Shown here: in pieces, positions 38,664 through 46,038 of the stretch
How positions within the stretch are numbered: the stretch's first letter is position 1
How the letters are laid out: each line of letters opens with the position of its first letter
DNA from: Promethearchaeota archaeon
Lineage (GTDB): Archaea; Asgardarchaeota; Lokiarchaeia; Helarchaeales; RDOG01
Assembly (NCBI GenBank): GCA_011365055.1
Contig: RDOG01000018.1
Span: 1-64,000, forward strand
Reading direction: 5' to 3'
Length of the DNA: 64,000 nucleotides
The notes under the pieces: generated by a model
Seen by the model: the letters and a program-made list of their open reading frames with translations, nothing else
What the model was told of the DNA's origin: nothing
Database searches by the model: none
Program-made: the position numbers and the translations under genes

Positions 38664-38689
38664 TTTATATACTATATGCTGTATAGTAT
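38664..38689. promoter_or_regulatory. TATA box and perfect inverted repeat of the PadR operon
   Basis: TTTATATA (38664-38671) is the TATA box. It overlaps ATACTATA (38669-38676) paired with TATAGTAT (38682-38689) across a 5-nt spacer. The arms are perfect 8-bp complements. PadR proteins commonly repress their own exporter operons at such sites, so autoregulation is likely. Confidence 0.65.
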
Positions 38690-38719
38690 TCATAGCAAAA
38701 AATTAAGTATGGTGAAAAA

Positions 38720-39274
38720 ATGATAAAAAATATCGTTTCATTTAATCCCGATGCACTCATCGCGGAAGATCAATTTCGGGCTTTCGCAGAAAAATTTGAG
38801 TCAGAAATTCTTAGGGGTATCAGTACCTTAGCGATACTATCAATAATTCAAGCAAGTGGAAAAGAAGGAACTTATGGTTATCAAATTTTAAAGGAATTAG
38901 GAGAAAAAACAAAAATTGGGGATAAGCAGATACTTATAATAGAAGAAGGAACGTTATATCCCATTCTAAAAAAGTTAAAACGGGATGGTATCTTAACATC
39001 AGAAAAAAAAGAGCATAATGGACGAATTAGAACTTATTATAGATTAACAGAAGCGGGATTTAGAACATATAATCATATTTTGGGTTTTTTTACAAAATTA
39101 ATTGAATCAATTTCACCGATTCTTGATGTTAAGGTTGCTTTGCAAGATGATCGATTTGCCTATTGCCCTAATTGCGCAAATAAAATCGATCTCCAAGATG
39201 AAGATGTCAAGTTTTGTGATATTTGTGGATTAAATATTGAAAATTTAAAGAAAAGAGGTATTGGAAATGAGTGA
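38720..39274 (+). CDS. PadR-family repressor with C-terminal zinc ribbon
   Basis: 184 residues. Residues about 30-110 form the PadR winged helix (LAILSIIQ, TYGYQILKEL, EEGTLYPILKKLKRDGIL, RTYYRLTEAG). The C-terminus carries CPNCANKID and CDICGLN, a CX2C-CX2C zinc ribbon unusual for PadR. GGTGA 4 nt upstream of the ATG. Its end overlaps the next gene by 8 nt (ATGAGTGA). It likely senses a toxic or membrane-active compound and controls the HAAS and ABC genes that follow. Confidence 0.9.
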   Translation: MIKNIVSFNPDALIAEDQFRAFAEKFESEILRGISTLAILSIIQASGKEGTYGYQILKELGEKTKIGDKQILIIEEGTLYPILKKLKRDGILTSEKKEHNGRIRTYYRLTEAGFRTYNHILGFFTKLIESISPILDVKVALQDDRFAYCPNCANKIDLQDEDVKFCDICGLNIENLKKRGIGNE

Positions 39275-40340
39275 ATCTCAAAGTAAAAAATTAGTTAAAG
39301 ATTTTTTAAGAGAAGTTGAAGAAAAATTACCTGGTTGGTTAAAAGAAAAAGAAGACGAATTGAAAGAAGTATTAAATGAATTGGAGGAGCATGTATATGA
39401 TAAAGCTGATGAATTAAATTCTGAAAATCCAGGATTAACAACCATTCAATCAGTTCAATTAGCAATCACTCAGATGGGAACTCCAAATCAAATAGCTAGA
39501 GAATATAAACGTCGAGGAACTCCAAAAGTTTACATTTCAGAAGAGCTTTGGCCAACATATTTAACAGTTTTCAAATATTTAGTAGTAATTGTAATATCAA
39601 TCAGTATATTGGTTGCAATAATTGGTGGTATAACTACATTCATAACAGGAGGAGACTGGGCTGGAGCAGTTTTAAATGGATTTAGTATCATCATGCCAGG
39701 AGTCGTAGGGATATTTGTTGTGATAACGTTAGTCTTTACTTATCTTTCAATGGAAGGTTATTATTTAGAAGATTTAAAAGAAATGTTTCGTTCAGAAGAA
39801 GAGAAAAAAGCGTATAAAGAATTACAGGTACAAATAGAAATGGGCCTTCCACCAAAACCTAAAGAACCAGAGTTAATTAAAAGTCCATCTGAGTTGACCG
39901 CAGGTGGTATAGTACAATTAATAATTGGTTTTCTCTTTATAATACAACCAATTGGTGGATTTATAACGCTATTTCAACCATTATTCCTATTATTAGTCAA
40001 ACTAGGTGGATTTGTAATAATTCTAGAAGGAATCTTGGATTTATTAAATGGTTTGTTCGCGTTTTGGACATATGTGACCCACAAAGGATTCATCATAGCA
40101 AGCGCTATAGCAAGCTTATTAAGTATCCCAATCTTCATCATATTCTTCATGAATCCCCAAATCTTTCCAATTATTGCGTGGAGTCAAGCAACAGGTCTTA
40201 TAGTTCATGGAATTCGAACCGATTACTACTGGATTTATTACTTGGTGACCTTCTTGATAATAGGAGGTACCATTGGTGGAGCAATAGACCAATTCTATAA
40301 AGCATCTAAATTTAGGGTGGAAGATTTTTATAAAAAATAA
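39267..40340 (+). CDS. HAAS-type N-terminal domain membrane protein
   Basis: 357 residues. A cytoplasmic helical domain (about 1-85; LNELEEHVYDKADEL and QSVQLAITQMGTPNQIAREY) resembles the HAAS domain that typically follows PadR genes, then about six membrane helices. ATG 39267 is chosen because GAGGT lies 7 nt upstream; an in-frame TTG at 39261 is too close to that site. HAAS proteins are thought to relay with PadR in a membrane stress response. Second gene of a four-gene operon. Confidence 0.75.
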   Translation: MSESQSKKLVKDFLREVEEKLPGWLKEKEDELKEVLNELEEHVYDKADELNSENPGLTTIQSVQLAITQMGTPNQIAREYKRRGTPKVYISEELWPTYLTVFKYLVVIVISISILVAIIGGITTFITGGDWAGAVLNGFSIIMPGVVGIFVVITLVFTYLSMEGYYLEDLKEMFRSEEEKKAYKELQVQIEMGLPPKPKEPELIKSPSELTAGGIVQLIIGFLFIIQPIGGFITLFQPLFLLLVKLGGFVIILEGILDLLNGLFAFWTYVTHKGFIIASAIASLLSIPIFIIFFMNPQIFPIIAWSQATGLIVHGIRTDYYWIYYLVTFLIIGGTIGGAIDQFYKASKFRVEDFYKK

Positions 40341-40368
40341 TCAATTTCCTTTTTTTTGGTGATATGTT

Positions 40369-41325
40369 ATGAATAAATGTGTGGTAGAAACAAAAAATCT
40401 AACCAAACGATTCGGAAATCTTACAGCAGTTGATAATATCAACATATATGTTAATAAGGGAGAAATTATTGGCTTCTTAGGACCAAATGGAGCAGGTAAA
40501 ACTACAACGATATCAATGTTAAGCACGATAATCAAACCAACAAGTGGAGACGCATTTATTGAAGGATATAGCATCTTAAAAGAATCCAATGAAGTAAGAA
40601 AAAGAATAGGGGTTGTTCCACAAGAAATTATCATATATGATTACCTATCCCCTAAAGAAAATTGTGAATTTTTTGCTAAAATGCATAGAATTTCACAAAA
40701 TGAAATTAATAACAGGCTTAAATTACTTTTTAATACTCTAGGTTTAGAGGAGAAGATGCACGTGAAAAGCTCAACACTCTCAGGAGGTCAAAAAAGGAGA
40801 TTAAACCTCATAATGGGATTAATAATGAATCCAGATATCGTCTTTTTAGATGAGCCAACGGCAGGATTAGATCCCCAAGGCGCGCATTTGACTTGGGAAT
40901 ATATTAGAAGCTTAAGAGATAATGAAGAAAAAACGATAATATTGACTACACATAACATGCATGAAGCAGAAGAATTGAGTGATCGTATTTATATCATTGA
41001 TCATGGCAGGGTCATAGCTGATGGTACACCTCAAGCATTAAGGGCTAATATTGGAGAAGGAGAAATATTTGATTTGAAATTTAAGGATGAATTGGATTTA
41101 AAACAATTGAAAATAAAAATTGAGAACTTAGGATCTTATATTTCCAAAGTAAATATATTAGGAAAAGATAGAATGGTTATTTCTGCGATTGGTGGCGTTA
41201 AGAGATTGATGGAAATAGAACAAATATTGCCCAACAAGTTAGAATCACTCGATAACTTAAATATTCGGGGAAATAATCTGGAAGATGTATTTTTAGTATT
41301 AACAGGAAGGACTTTAAGGGAGTAG
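40369..41325 (+). CDS. ABC transporter ATP-binding protein (DrrA/NatA-like)
   Basis: 318 residues. Walker A GPNGAGKTTT (about 42), Q-loop near VVPQE, signature LSGGQKRR, Walker B IVFLDEPTAGLDP, H-loop TTHNMHEAEEL. The C-terminal ~90 residues are the accessory domain typical of DrrA-like exporters. Energises the membrane partner encoded immediately downstream. Regulated with padR. Confidence 0.95.
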   Translation: MNKCVVETKNLTKRFGNLTAVDNINIYVNKGEIIGFLGPNGAGKTTTISMLSTIIKPTSGDAFIEGYSILKESNEVRKRIGVVPQEIIIYDYLSPKENCEFFAKMHRISQNEINNRLKLLFNTLGLEEKMHVKSSTLSGGQKRRLNLIMGLIMNPDIVFLDEPTAGLDPQGAHLTWEYIRSLRDNEEKTIILTTHNMHEAEELSDRIYIIDHGRVIADGTPQALRANIGEGEIFDLKFKDELDLKQLKIKIENLGSYISKVNILGKDRMVISAIGGVKRLMEIEQILPNKLESLDNLNIRGNNLEDVFLVLTGRTLRE

Positions 41326-41332
41326 ATGCTTG

Positions 41333-42118
41333 ATGAAAGAGATAATAACACTTGCTATAAAGAATCTAAAGTTTAAACTTAGAGAACCACAACAATATTT
41401 GTTTATTTTTGGATTTCCTTTAATATTTTTATTTATATTTTGGATAATGTTTAGTCGAATGAGTATTGGAAATCACAACCAATTTGATATTTTCTTTTGG
41501 GGGCTTCTTGGATTTTCTACAGCCTTTGCAACACAATCTGCATCAGTAGCATTCAGTCAGGAAAAAGAATCAGGAACATTAAAACGCTTGCTTACAACAC
41601 CAGTAGCGAATACGAGCTACATTTTCACGGGATTCATTTTATCTGAAATCATCATAATAGTTTTTCAATTAACAATAATGTATTTAATAGCATTTATAGC
41701 TTTAGGAGTATATTTTGCTAATATTATAGCGCTATTCGTAAATTATGGAATGTTTTTATTATTAGGAATTTTTTGTATTGGTATTGGATTAATTTTAGCA
41801 GCCTTATTAAATGCCAAACTAGCTGGAGAAATGCCGATGTTAATAATAATGCCTTTAGTATTTCTTTCAGGTATCTTCATTTCCTTTAGTAGTCCAATAT
41901 TATATGTTAATCCCATTTTTTGGACTTGTGCTTTTGCTAAACAAATAGGATACGCAGGATCAAATCTACTGGACACGATAGAAATTTTTGATCTTATTAC
42001 AATGACAAATATAGATACAGGAATTGCAGTTTGGGTATGTATTCCAATGATTATAGCCTTTGCACTTGGATTTTTAGCAATTGGAGTCATATTATTTAAA
42101 AGAAAGATCCAAAAATAG
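41333..42118 (+). CDS. ABC-2 type permease
   Basis: 261 residues with six membrane helices and ABC-2 signatures (FSQEKESGTLKRLLTTPV after helix 2, MPLVFLSGIF later). ATG 41333 is preferred to the TTG at 41330. Forms the membrane part of the exporter with the preceding ATPase; substrate probably a drug-like compound or lipid, judging from PadR control. Confidence 0.92.
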   Translation: MKEIITLAIKNLKFKLREPQQYLFIFGFPLIFLFIFWIMFSRMSIGNHNQFDIFFWGLLGFSTAFATQSASVAFSQEKESGTLKRLLTTPVANTSYIFTGFILSEIIIIVFQLTIMYLIAFIALGVYFANIIALFVNYGMFLLLGIFCIGIGLILAALLNAKLAGEMPMLIIMPLVFLSGIFISFSSPILYVNPIFWTCAFAKQIGYAGSNLLDTIEIFDLITMTNIDTGIAVWVCIPMIIAFALGFLAIGVILFKRKIQK

Positions 42119-42149
42119 ATTTCTTTATTATTTTTTAATTTTTTTTTTC
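42119..42149 (+). terminator. Poly-T terminator of the PadR operon
   Basis: Tracts of 6 and 10 T within 31 nt after the permease stop codon. Confidence 0.4.
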
Positions 42150-42225
42150 AAAATTATGGATTACTAAAAATTTTTTAAATATGATTTGTTATCAATTTTA
42201 GAATTCAAACTGGTGATGAAATAAG

Positions 42226-42675
42226 ATGATTATAGCGATTCCTGCAATGGATGATAGTGGACTAGATTCAGAAATTTGTGAACATTTTGGTCATTCAAAT
42301 TATTACTATATTCTAAAAGTAGATAAAGAATTACCTTTTGAAGGTGAAGTTAAAAAGAATACATGCACAGATGAAGAAGTTGAGATAAAGATTATTAGAA
42401 ACGATCGTACCTCAGGTCATGCTTGTGAATATCCTGTCAATTTAATAACCAATGAAAATCCAGATTATCTTATAACTTCAGGAATTGGTGGTGCTCCTTT
42501 TGGATTATTCCAACAAAGAGGAATTCAGCTTTATGCAGGTGCATTTGGTACCGTGAGAGAAGCTTTAAGAGACTTTCTTTGTGGCATGCTCGAACCAATG
42601 AAAATGGCAAGTTGTGGAGGACATGGCGCTGGAGGTTGTGGACATTCTCATGGTGGCGGATGCGGTGGACATTAA
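42226..42675 (+). CDS. NifX/NifB-C-like cofactor-binding protein with His/Cys tail
   Basis: 149 residues. The fold of the dinitrogenase iron-molybdenum cofactor family (IIAIPAMDDSGLDSEICEHFG at the start; LITNENPDYLITSGIGGAP) is followed by a tail rich in Cys, His and Gly (SCGGHGAGGCGHSH, then GGGCGGH). Such proteins carry iron-sulfur or other metal clusters in organisms without nitrogenase. A middle segment also has C-T-D and H-A-C. The DUF364-like gene starts 32 nt later, so a metal-handling operon is likely. Confidence 0.85.
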   Translation: MIIAIPAMDDSGLDSEICEHFGHSNYYYILKVDKELPFEGEVKKNTCTDEEVEIKIIRNDRTSGHACEYPVNLITNENPDYLITSGIGGAPFGLFQQRGIQLYAGAFGTVREALRDFLCGMLEPMKMASCGGHGAGGCGHSHGGGCGGH

Positions 42676-42707
42676 AGTTTTATTTTAAAAAAGAATAAGA
42701 TCATTAA

Positions 42708-43508
42708 ATGACTATTATTGATGACTTAATTTTCCTTTTAGAAAAAAACACTAAAGAAATTTCAATACCAAAAATTAAGAGAATTACTATTGGCATGCTT
42801 TTTATTTTAATAGAATTAGAGAATGGAATCAGCGGATTAGCTTTTAATAAAATTGAAAAAGATTTTCATAAGCATGTAAAGGATGCAGGTAATTTAACGT
42901 CACGATCGATTTTTGATCTAGTTGAAAAAGCTCGATTTGATGAAGATGTTGAGAAATCGATTGGAATAGCAGCAATTAATGCGATATCTCAACTAATATT
43001 AACTCAAAATAATTATTCATTAAAGACTGATCTTGACATCGTAGATTTTATGGAATTCAAATCCACAGAAACTTGTGGTATGATTGGAAACATAGCACCA
43101 TTAGTTCAAAGAATTGTCCAAAAGGTTAAAAAATTAACAGTCATAGAAGATAATCCAAAGAGGTGGGACGTTCCAGCTGGTGTTAAAATTTTTAAGCATC
43201 ATGAAGACTTGAAGAATATCAATAAATTGATAATAACTGGAAGTGCAATTCTTTATAAGAGTTTCGATAGCATTATTAAGAATAATAGCAGTCTTGAAAA
43301 AGTTGCTATTGTTGGTCCAACCATGGGAACTCTGCCTGAACCTTTTTTTCAAAGGGGAATTCATGCGATTGGCGGAATGAAAATTCTAAATCCAGAAAAA
43401 GTTCACCAAATTATAATGCAAGCTGGTGGAACGCCTCAATTCTCAAAATATTGTGAAAAATATTTAATTATTAATTCTCATTCCAAGAATTATTCACCAT
43501 CAACATAA
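42708..43508 (+). CDS. DUF4213/DUF364 putative heavy-metal chelation protein
   Basis: 266 residues. An N-terminal domain of about 90 residues precedes a Rossmann-like domain with CGMIGNIAPLVQRI (about 125), LIITGSAILYKSF and IVGPTMGTLPEPFFQRGI. This arrangement matches the DUF364 family described as a putative heavy-metal chelation domain related to siderophore or molybdenum loci. Function remains unproven. Same operon as the NifX-like gene, strengthening a metal or cofactor role. Confidence 0.75.
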   Translation: MTIIDDLIFLLEKNTKEISIPKIKRITIGMLFILIELENGISGLAFNKIEKDFHKHVKDAGNLTSRSIFDLVEKARFDEDVEKSIGIAAINAISQLILTQNNYSLKTDLDIVDFMEFKSTETCGMIGNIAPLVQRIVQKVKKLTVIEDNPKRWDVPAGVKIFKHHEDLKNINKLIITGSAILYKSFDSIIKNNSSLEKVAIVGPTMGTLPEPFFQRGIHAIGGMKILNPEKVHQIIMQAGGTPQFSKYCEKYLIINSHSKNYSPST

Positions 43509-43620
43509 GAATGATTAAAAAGGGAGCATTAAAGTTAAAATTTAAAAATTTAAATGTTAATTCTAAATACAATAAAAATATTAATGGTTGAAAAAGTAGA
43601 TCAATTTATCTCAATAACCA

Positions 43621-44004
43621 TTGGTTGGGGTCTTTTTGGGAAATAAATTAAAATCACAATGTATCGTGTGCAGAAAAAAGATAGATAAGAAGCAACGTTA
43701 TTGTAGTATCGAATGTAAGAACGCGTTCATTAACAATTTTAATAGATTAACCCGCATGATCAGAAAGTTGTACGATAGGGGGATTGGTATTGAAGAAATT
43801 GCGGAAACGTTTAATATTTACAATCACGAAGTGAAAAGATTATTAAAACGAGCTACATCCGTTTTAAATCCCGATATGCGAGACATTCAACTGCCTGATG
43901 AGAGCAAAAATATCATTTCCTTTGCAAAATTCGAGAAATTAACGTCCAAAAAATTTGTAAAACCCGTGAAAATTTACGTTGATGGGGAAGAATTCTTGGA
44001 TTAA
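43621..44004 (+). CDS. Small zinc-finger plus helix-turn-helix protein
   Basis: Up to 127 residues. CIVCRKKI and CSIECKN give a CX2C-CX3C treble-clef zinc finger (about residues 14-35), followed by a helix-turn-helix-like segment (GIGIEEIAETFNIYNHEVKRLLKRA). Probably DNA-binding. Start uncertain: TTG 43621 or TTG 43636, the latter with GGGG just upstream. The sequence is noticeably less AT-biased than its neighbours, similar to the PolB2 gene. It is convergent with the decayed gene at 44032-44211. Confidence 0.65.
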   Translation: MVGVFLGNKLKSQCIVCRKKIDKKQRYCSIECKNAFINNFNRLTRMIRKLYDRGIGIEEIAETFNIYNHEVKRLLKRATSVLNPDMRDIQLPDESKNIISFAKFEKLTSKKFVKPVKIYVDGEEFLD

Positions 44005-44031
44005 TAGTCTTTCGTGCCATATTATTCTCTC

Positions 44032-44211
44032 CTATAAGGCTTTAAATTCCTCCAATGCTTTTGCTACCCTGAGTAAGACTTAGATGTTATGTTTTATTAA
44101 TTCTTGCGTGGCGTTAGTGATGCTTTCTACTTTATCGATAAATTAGTGCATGATGATATAGTTCGCCTCTTTGCGTTTGTATAATCCTTTTATGAACATG
44201 TTTAACATCAT
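44032..44211 (-). pseudogene. Decayed 59-residue gene with two in-frame TAA stops
   Basis: In one frame the minus strand reads 22 coding-like residues from ATG (MFIKGLYKRKEANYIIMH part), a TAA, FIDKVESITNATQELIKHNI, a second TAA, VLLRVAKALEEFKAL and TAG. The amphipathic, uninterrupted protein character on both sides of each stop indicates former coding. Each TAA is one C-to-T transition from CAA (Gln). The family is not recognised. Confidence 0.5.
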
Positions 44212-44289
44212 CAATTACTTACAATTAAAACGACCATCATCTAAATTATTTGAAAAGAAAATTGAATGATTTTATTAATTCAAATGAAA

Positions 44290-45135
44290 TTAAAAGATTC
44301 TTTGAGGGTAGAAAGGATATACAAAACTGATAGTTGGGAGTAATATCAATAAAGTTATGACAAAAGTTGCATTCATCGTAATAAAATAAGCGAGATAAGG
44401 ATATAATCGAAATTCATTGATAGAAAATTTTAGGACGATAAAAAAATATGTTACTATTATGATTAATTGTATCAAACATATTATCAAATAATCAAATGCA
44501 CTTTGCCCTTCCATAAAGGCCATTGCCAATGCAATACCAAATACTCCACCAAACACAGGAAATGTTATCATCCAACCACCTTCAGCATACATATCTATGT
44601 CTCGTTTATGCCATATTTGATATACAGATAATGATGTTAAAAATAACATCAAACCAGCATATTCAACTTTGTGTCCAAGAACTTCATCAAAAAAATAACC
44701 TAATAATTTTGGATATGCTGAAGCTGAATAATTAATTTCTGCTGGAGTAATGCTTAAAGAAGTATCTATGGCATCGCCAGTATAATGAATTCCCATTCCA
44801 ACCATAAACGTTAAAAGAGCCCCCCATATCAGGATTTTCATTAATTTATTATATTTTGAAACATCCTCAACATTACTTTGATATTTAGTGATTTCATGAT
44901 AGAGTAAATAGAGAGATATAGGAATTAATATTGCAGGAAACAAAAATTCAAAAAACGTGCTTAAATGTAATCCTAGATAATAGATATTTGCTTGTTCTTG
45001 AACTGGAACTGGAACAAGAAAATATAATGCATTTGGATTTGTCGCATCTCCAAAAATCAAATCAGGAAGAAATACAGAAATTGCCCAAGAAATTAAAAAA
45101 AATAAAATGGCTAAAGAAACCTTATCATATTTCAT
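44290..45135 (-). CDS. Eight-helix membrane protein, uncharacterised
   Basis: 281 residues, about eight hydrophobic helices. Polar residues are conserved-looking inside or near helices: GMGIHYTGDAID (about 115) and FDEVLGHKVEY (about 155), a His/Asp and Asp-Glu/His pattern that could form a metal or active site. No family recognised. It is the last or a separate gene downstream of nfo, 42 nt away on the same strand. Confidence 0.65.
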   Translation of the reverse strand: MKYDKVSLAILFFLISWAISVFLPDLIFGDATNPNALYFLVPVPVQEQANIYYLGLHLSTFFEFLFPAILIPISLYLLYHEITKYQSNVEDVSKYNKLMKILIWGALLTFMVGMGIHYTGDAIDTSLSITPAEINYSASAYPKLLGYFFDEVLGHKVEYAGLMLFLTSLSVYQIWHKRDIDMYAEGGWMITFPVFGGVFGIALAMAFMEGQSAFDYLIICLIQLIIIVTYFFIVLKFSINEFRLYPYLAYFITMNATFVITLLILLPTISFVYPFYPQRIF

Positions 45136-45177
45136 TTTAATGCCCTTTTATTGCTTTATATTTTTGATGATAGTTAT

Positions 45178-46035
45178 TTATTCAATTAGACTCCTTAATA
45201 CTTTTAGATTTTCTATATCCTCTGCCATGTCTTTTCCCTTTGGTGTTTCCAAAACTCCTGGATGGTTTTTAAATCTTTTATCATTGATAATCCATTTAAA
45301 ACCTTTTTTACCAATCTTTCCTTGTCCTATATGTTCATGACGATCTTTCTTAGATCCTAATGGATTCTTACTATCATTAATATGGAATGCACAGAGATTT
45401 TCAATACCTAAAACGTGATCAAATTCTTCCATGGTTTTTTCATATGATTCTTGAGTTCTTATATCATAACCAGCACCAAATCCATGACATGTGTCATAAC
45501 AGTAACCCAAACGTTCAGAAATACTTGTTTTTCTTTCAACGAGATGGACTATTTTTTGTAAATGGTCAAACTTAGCTCCAATATTAGTTCCTTGTCCTGC
45601 CATGTTTTCTAAAAGGATTCGTACTTTAAAGTCTTCTGTTTCTTTTAAAATATTAACTAAATTTACAGCAATTTTTATGATTCCATCTTTTAAAGTGCTA
45701 TCCATATAGGAACCTGGATGCATAACGATATAAGTTAATCCTAATTGTTCAGCTCGTTTTACTTCCATTAAAAAAGCTTGATAAGATTTTTCATTTAACT
45801 CTTTTTCAGGTGATGCTAAATTAATCAAATATGTATCATGAGCAAAGACAGGTTTTATCTTCGATTTTTTTGACATGTTCTTAAACTTATCAATTTCTTC
45901 GTCTGTTAATGGTTTAGCATTCCATTGGCGGTTAGATTTGGTAAAAATTTGAATGCTGTCACACGTGGCAATTTCTCCTCGTTCAAAACATTTTTCAATT
46001 GAACCAGCAATTGACATATGGGCACCTAATAACAA
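45178..46035 (-). CDS. nfo: Endonuclease IV (apurinic/apyrimidinic endonuclease)
   Basis: 285 residues, standard length. Signatures: LLGAHMSIAGSIEKCFERG, the metal-site MHPGSY, LLENMAGQG, YCYDTCHGFGAGYD, and FHINDSKNPLGSKKDRHEHIGQGKIG (in parts). Cuts DNA at abasic sites in base-excision repair using three zinc ions. Starts 3 nt after the DNA methyltransferase and is probably the last gene of the isoprenoid operon. Confidence 0.95.
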   Translation of the reverse strand: MLLGAHMSIAGSIEKCFERGEIATCDSIQIFTKSNRQWNAKPLTDEEIDKFKNMSKKSKIKPVFAHDTYLINLASPEKELNEKSYQAFLMEVKRAEQLGLTYIVMHPGSYMDSTLKDGIIKIAVNLVNILKETEDFKVRILLENMAGQGTNIGAKFDHLQKIVHLVERKTSISERLGYCYDTCHGFGAGYDIRTQESYEKTMEEFDHVLGIENLCAFHINDSKNPLGSKKDRHEHIGQGKIGKKGFKWIINDKRFKNHPGVLETPKGKDMAEDIENLKVLRSLIE

Positions 46036-46038
46036 TAA

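Larger units (their letters stand above)
38127..38719. other. 593-nt region between thiolase and PadR genes
   Basis: Contains a start-less coding-like frame (38293-38478), the GCATTTAGTAAATGC palindrome near 38188-38202, and the PadR promoter at its right end. No RNA gene recognised. Confidence 0.4.
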
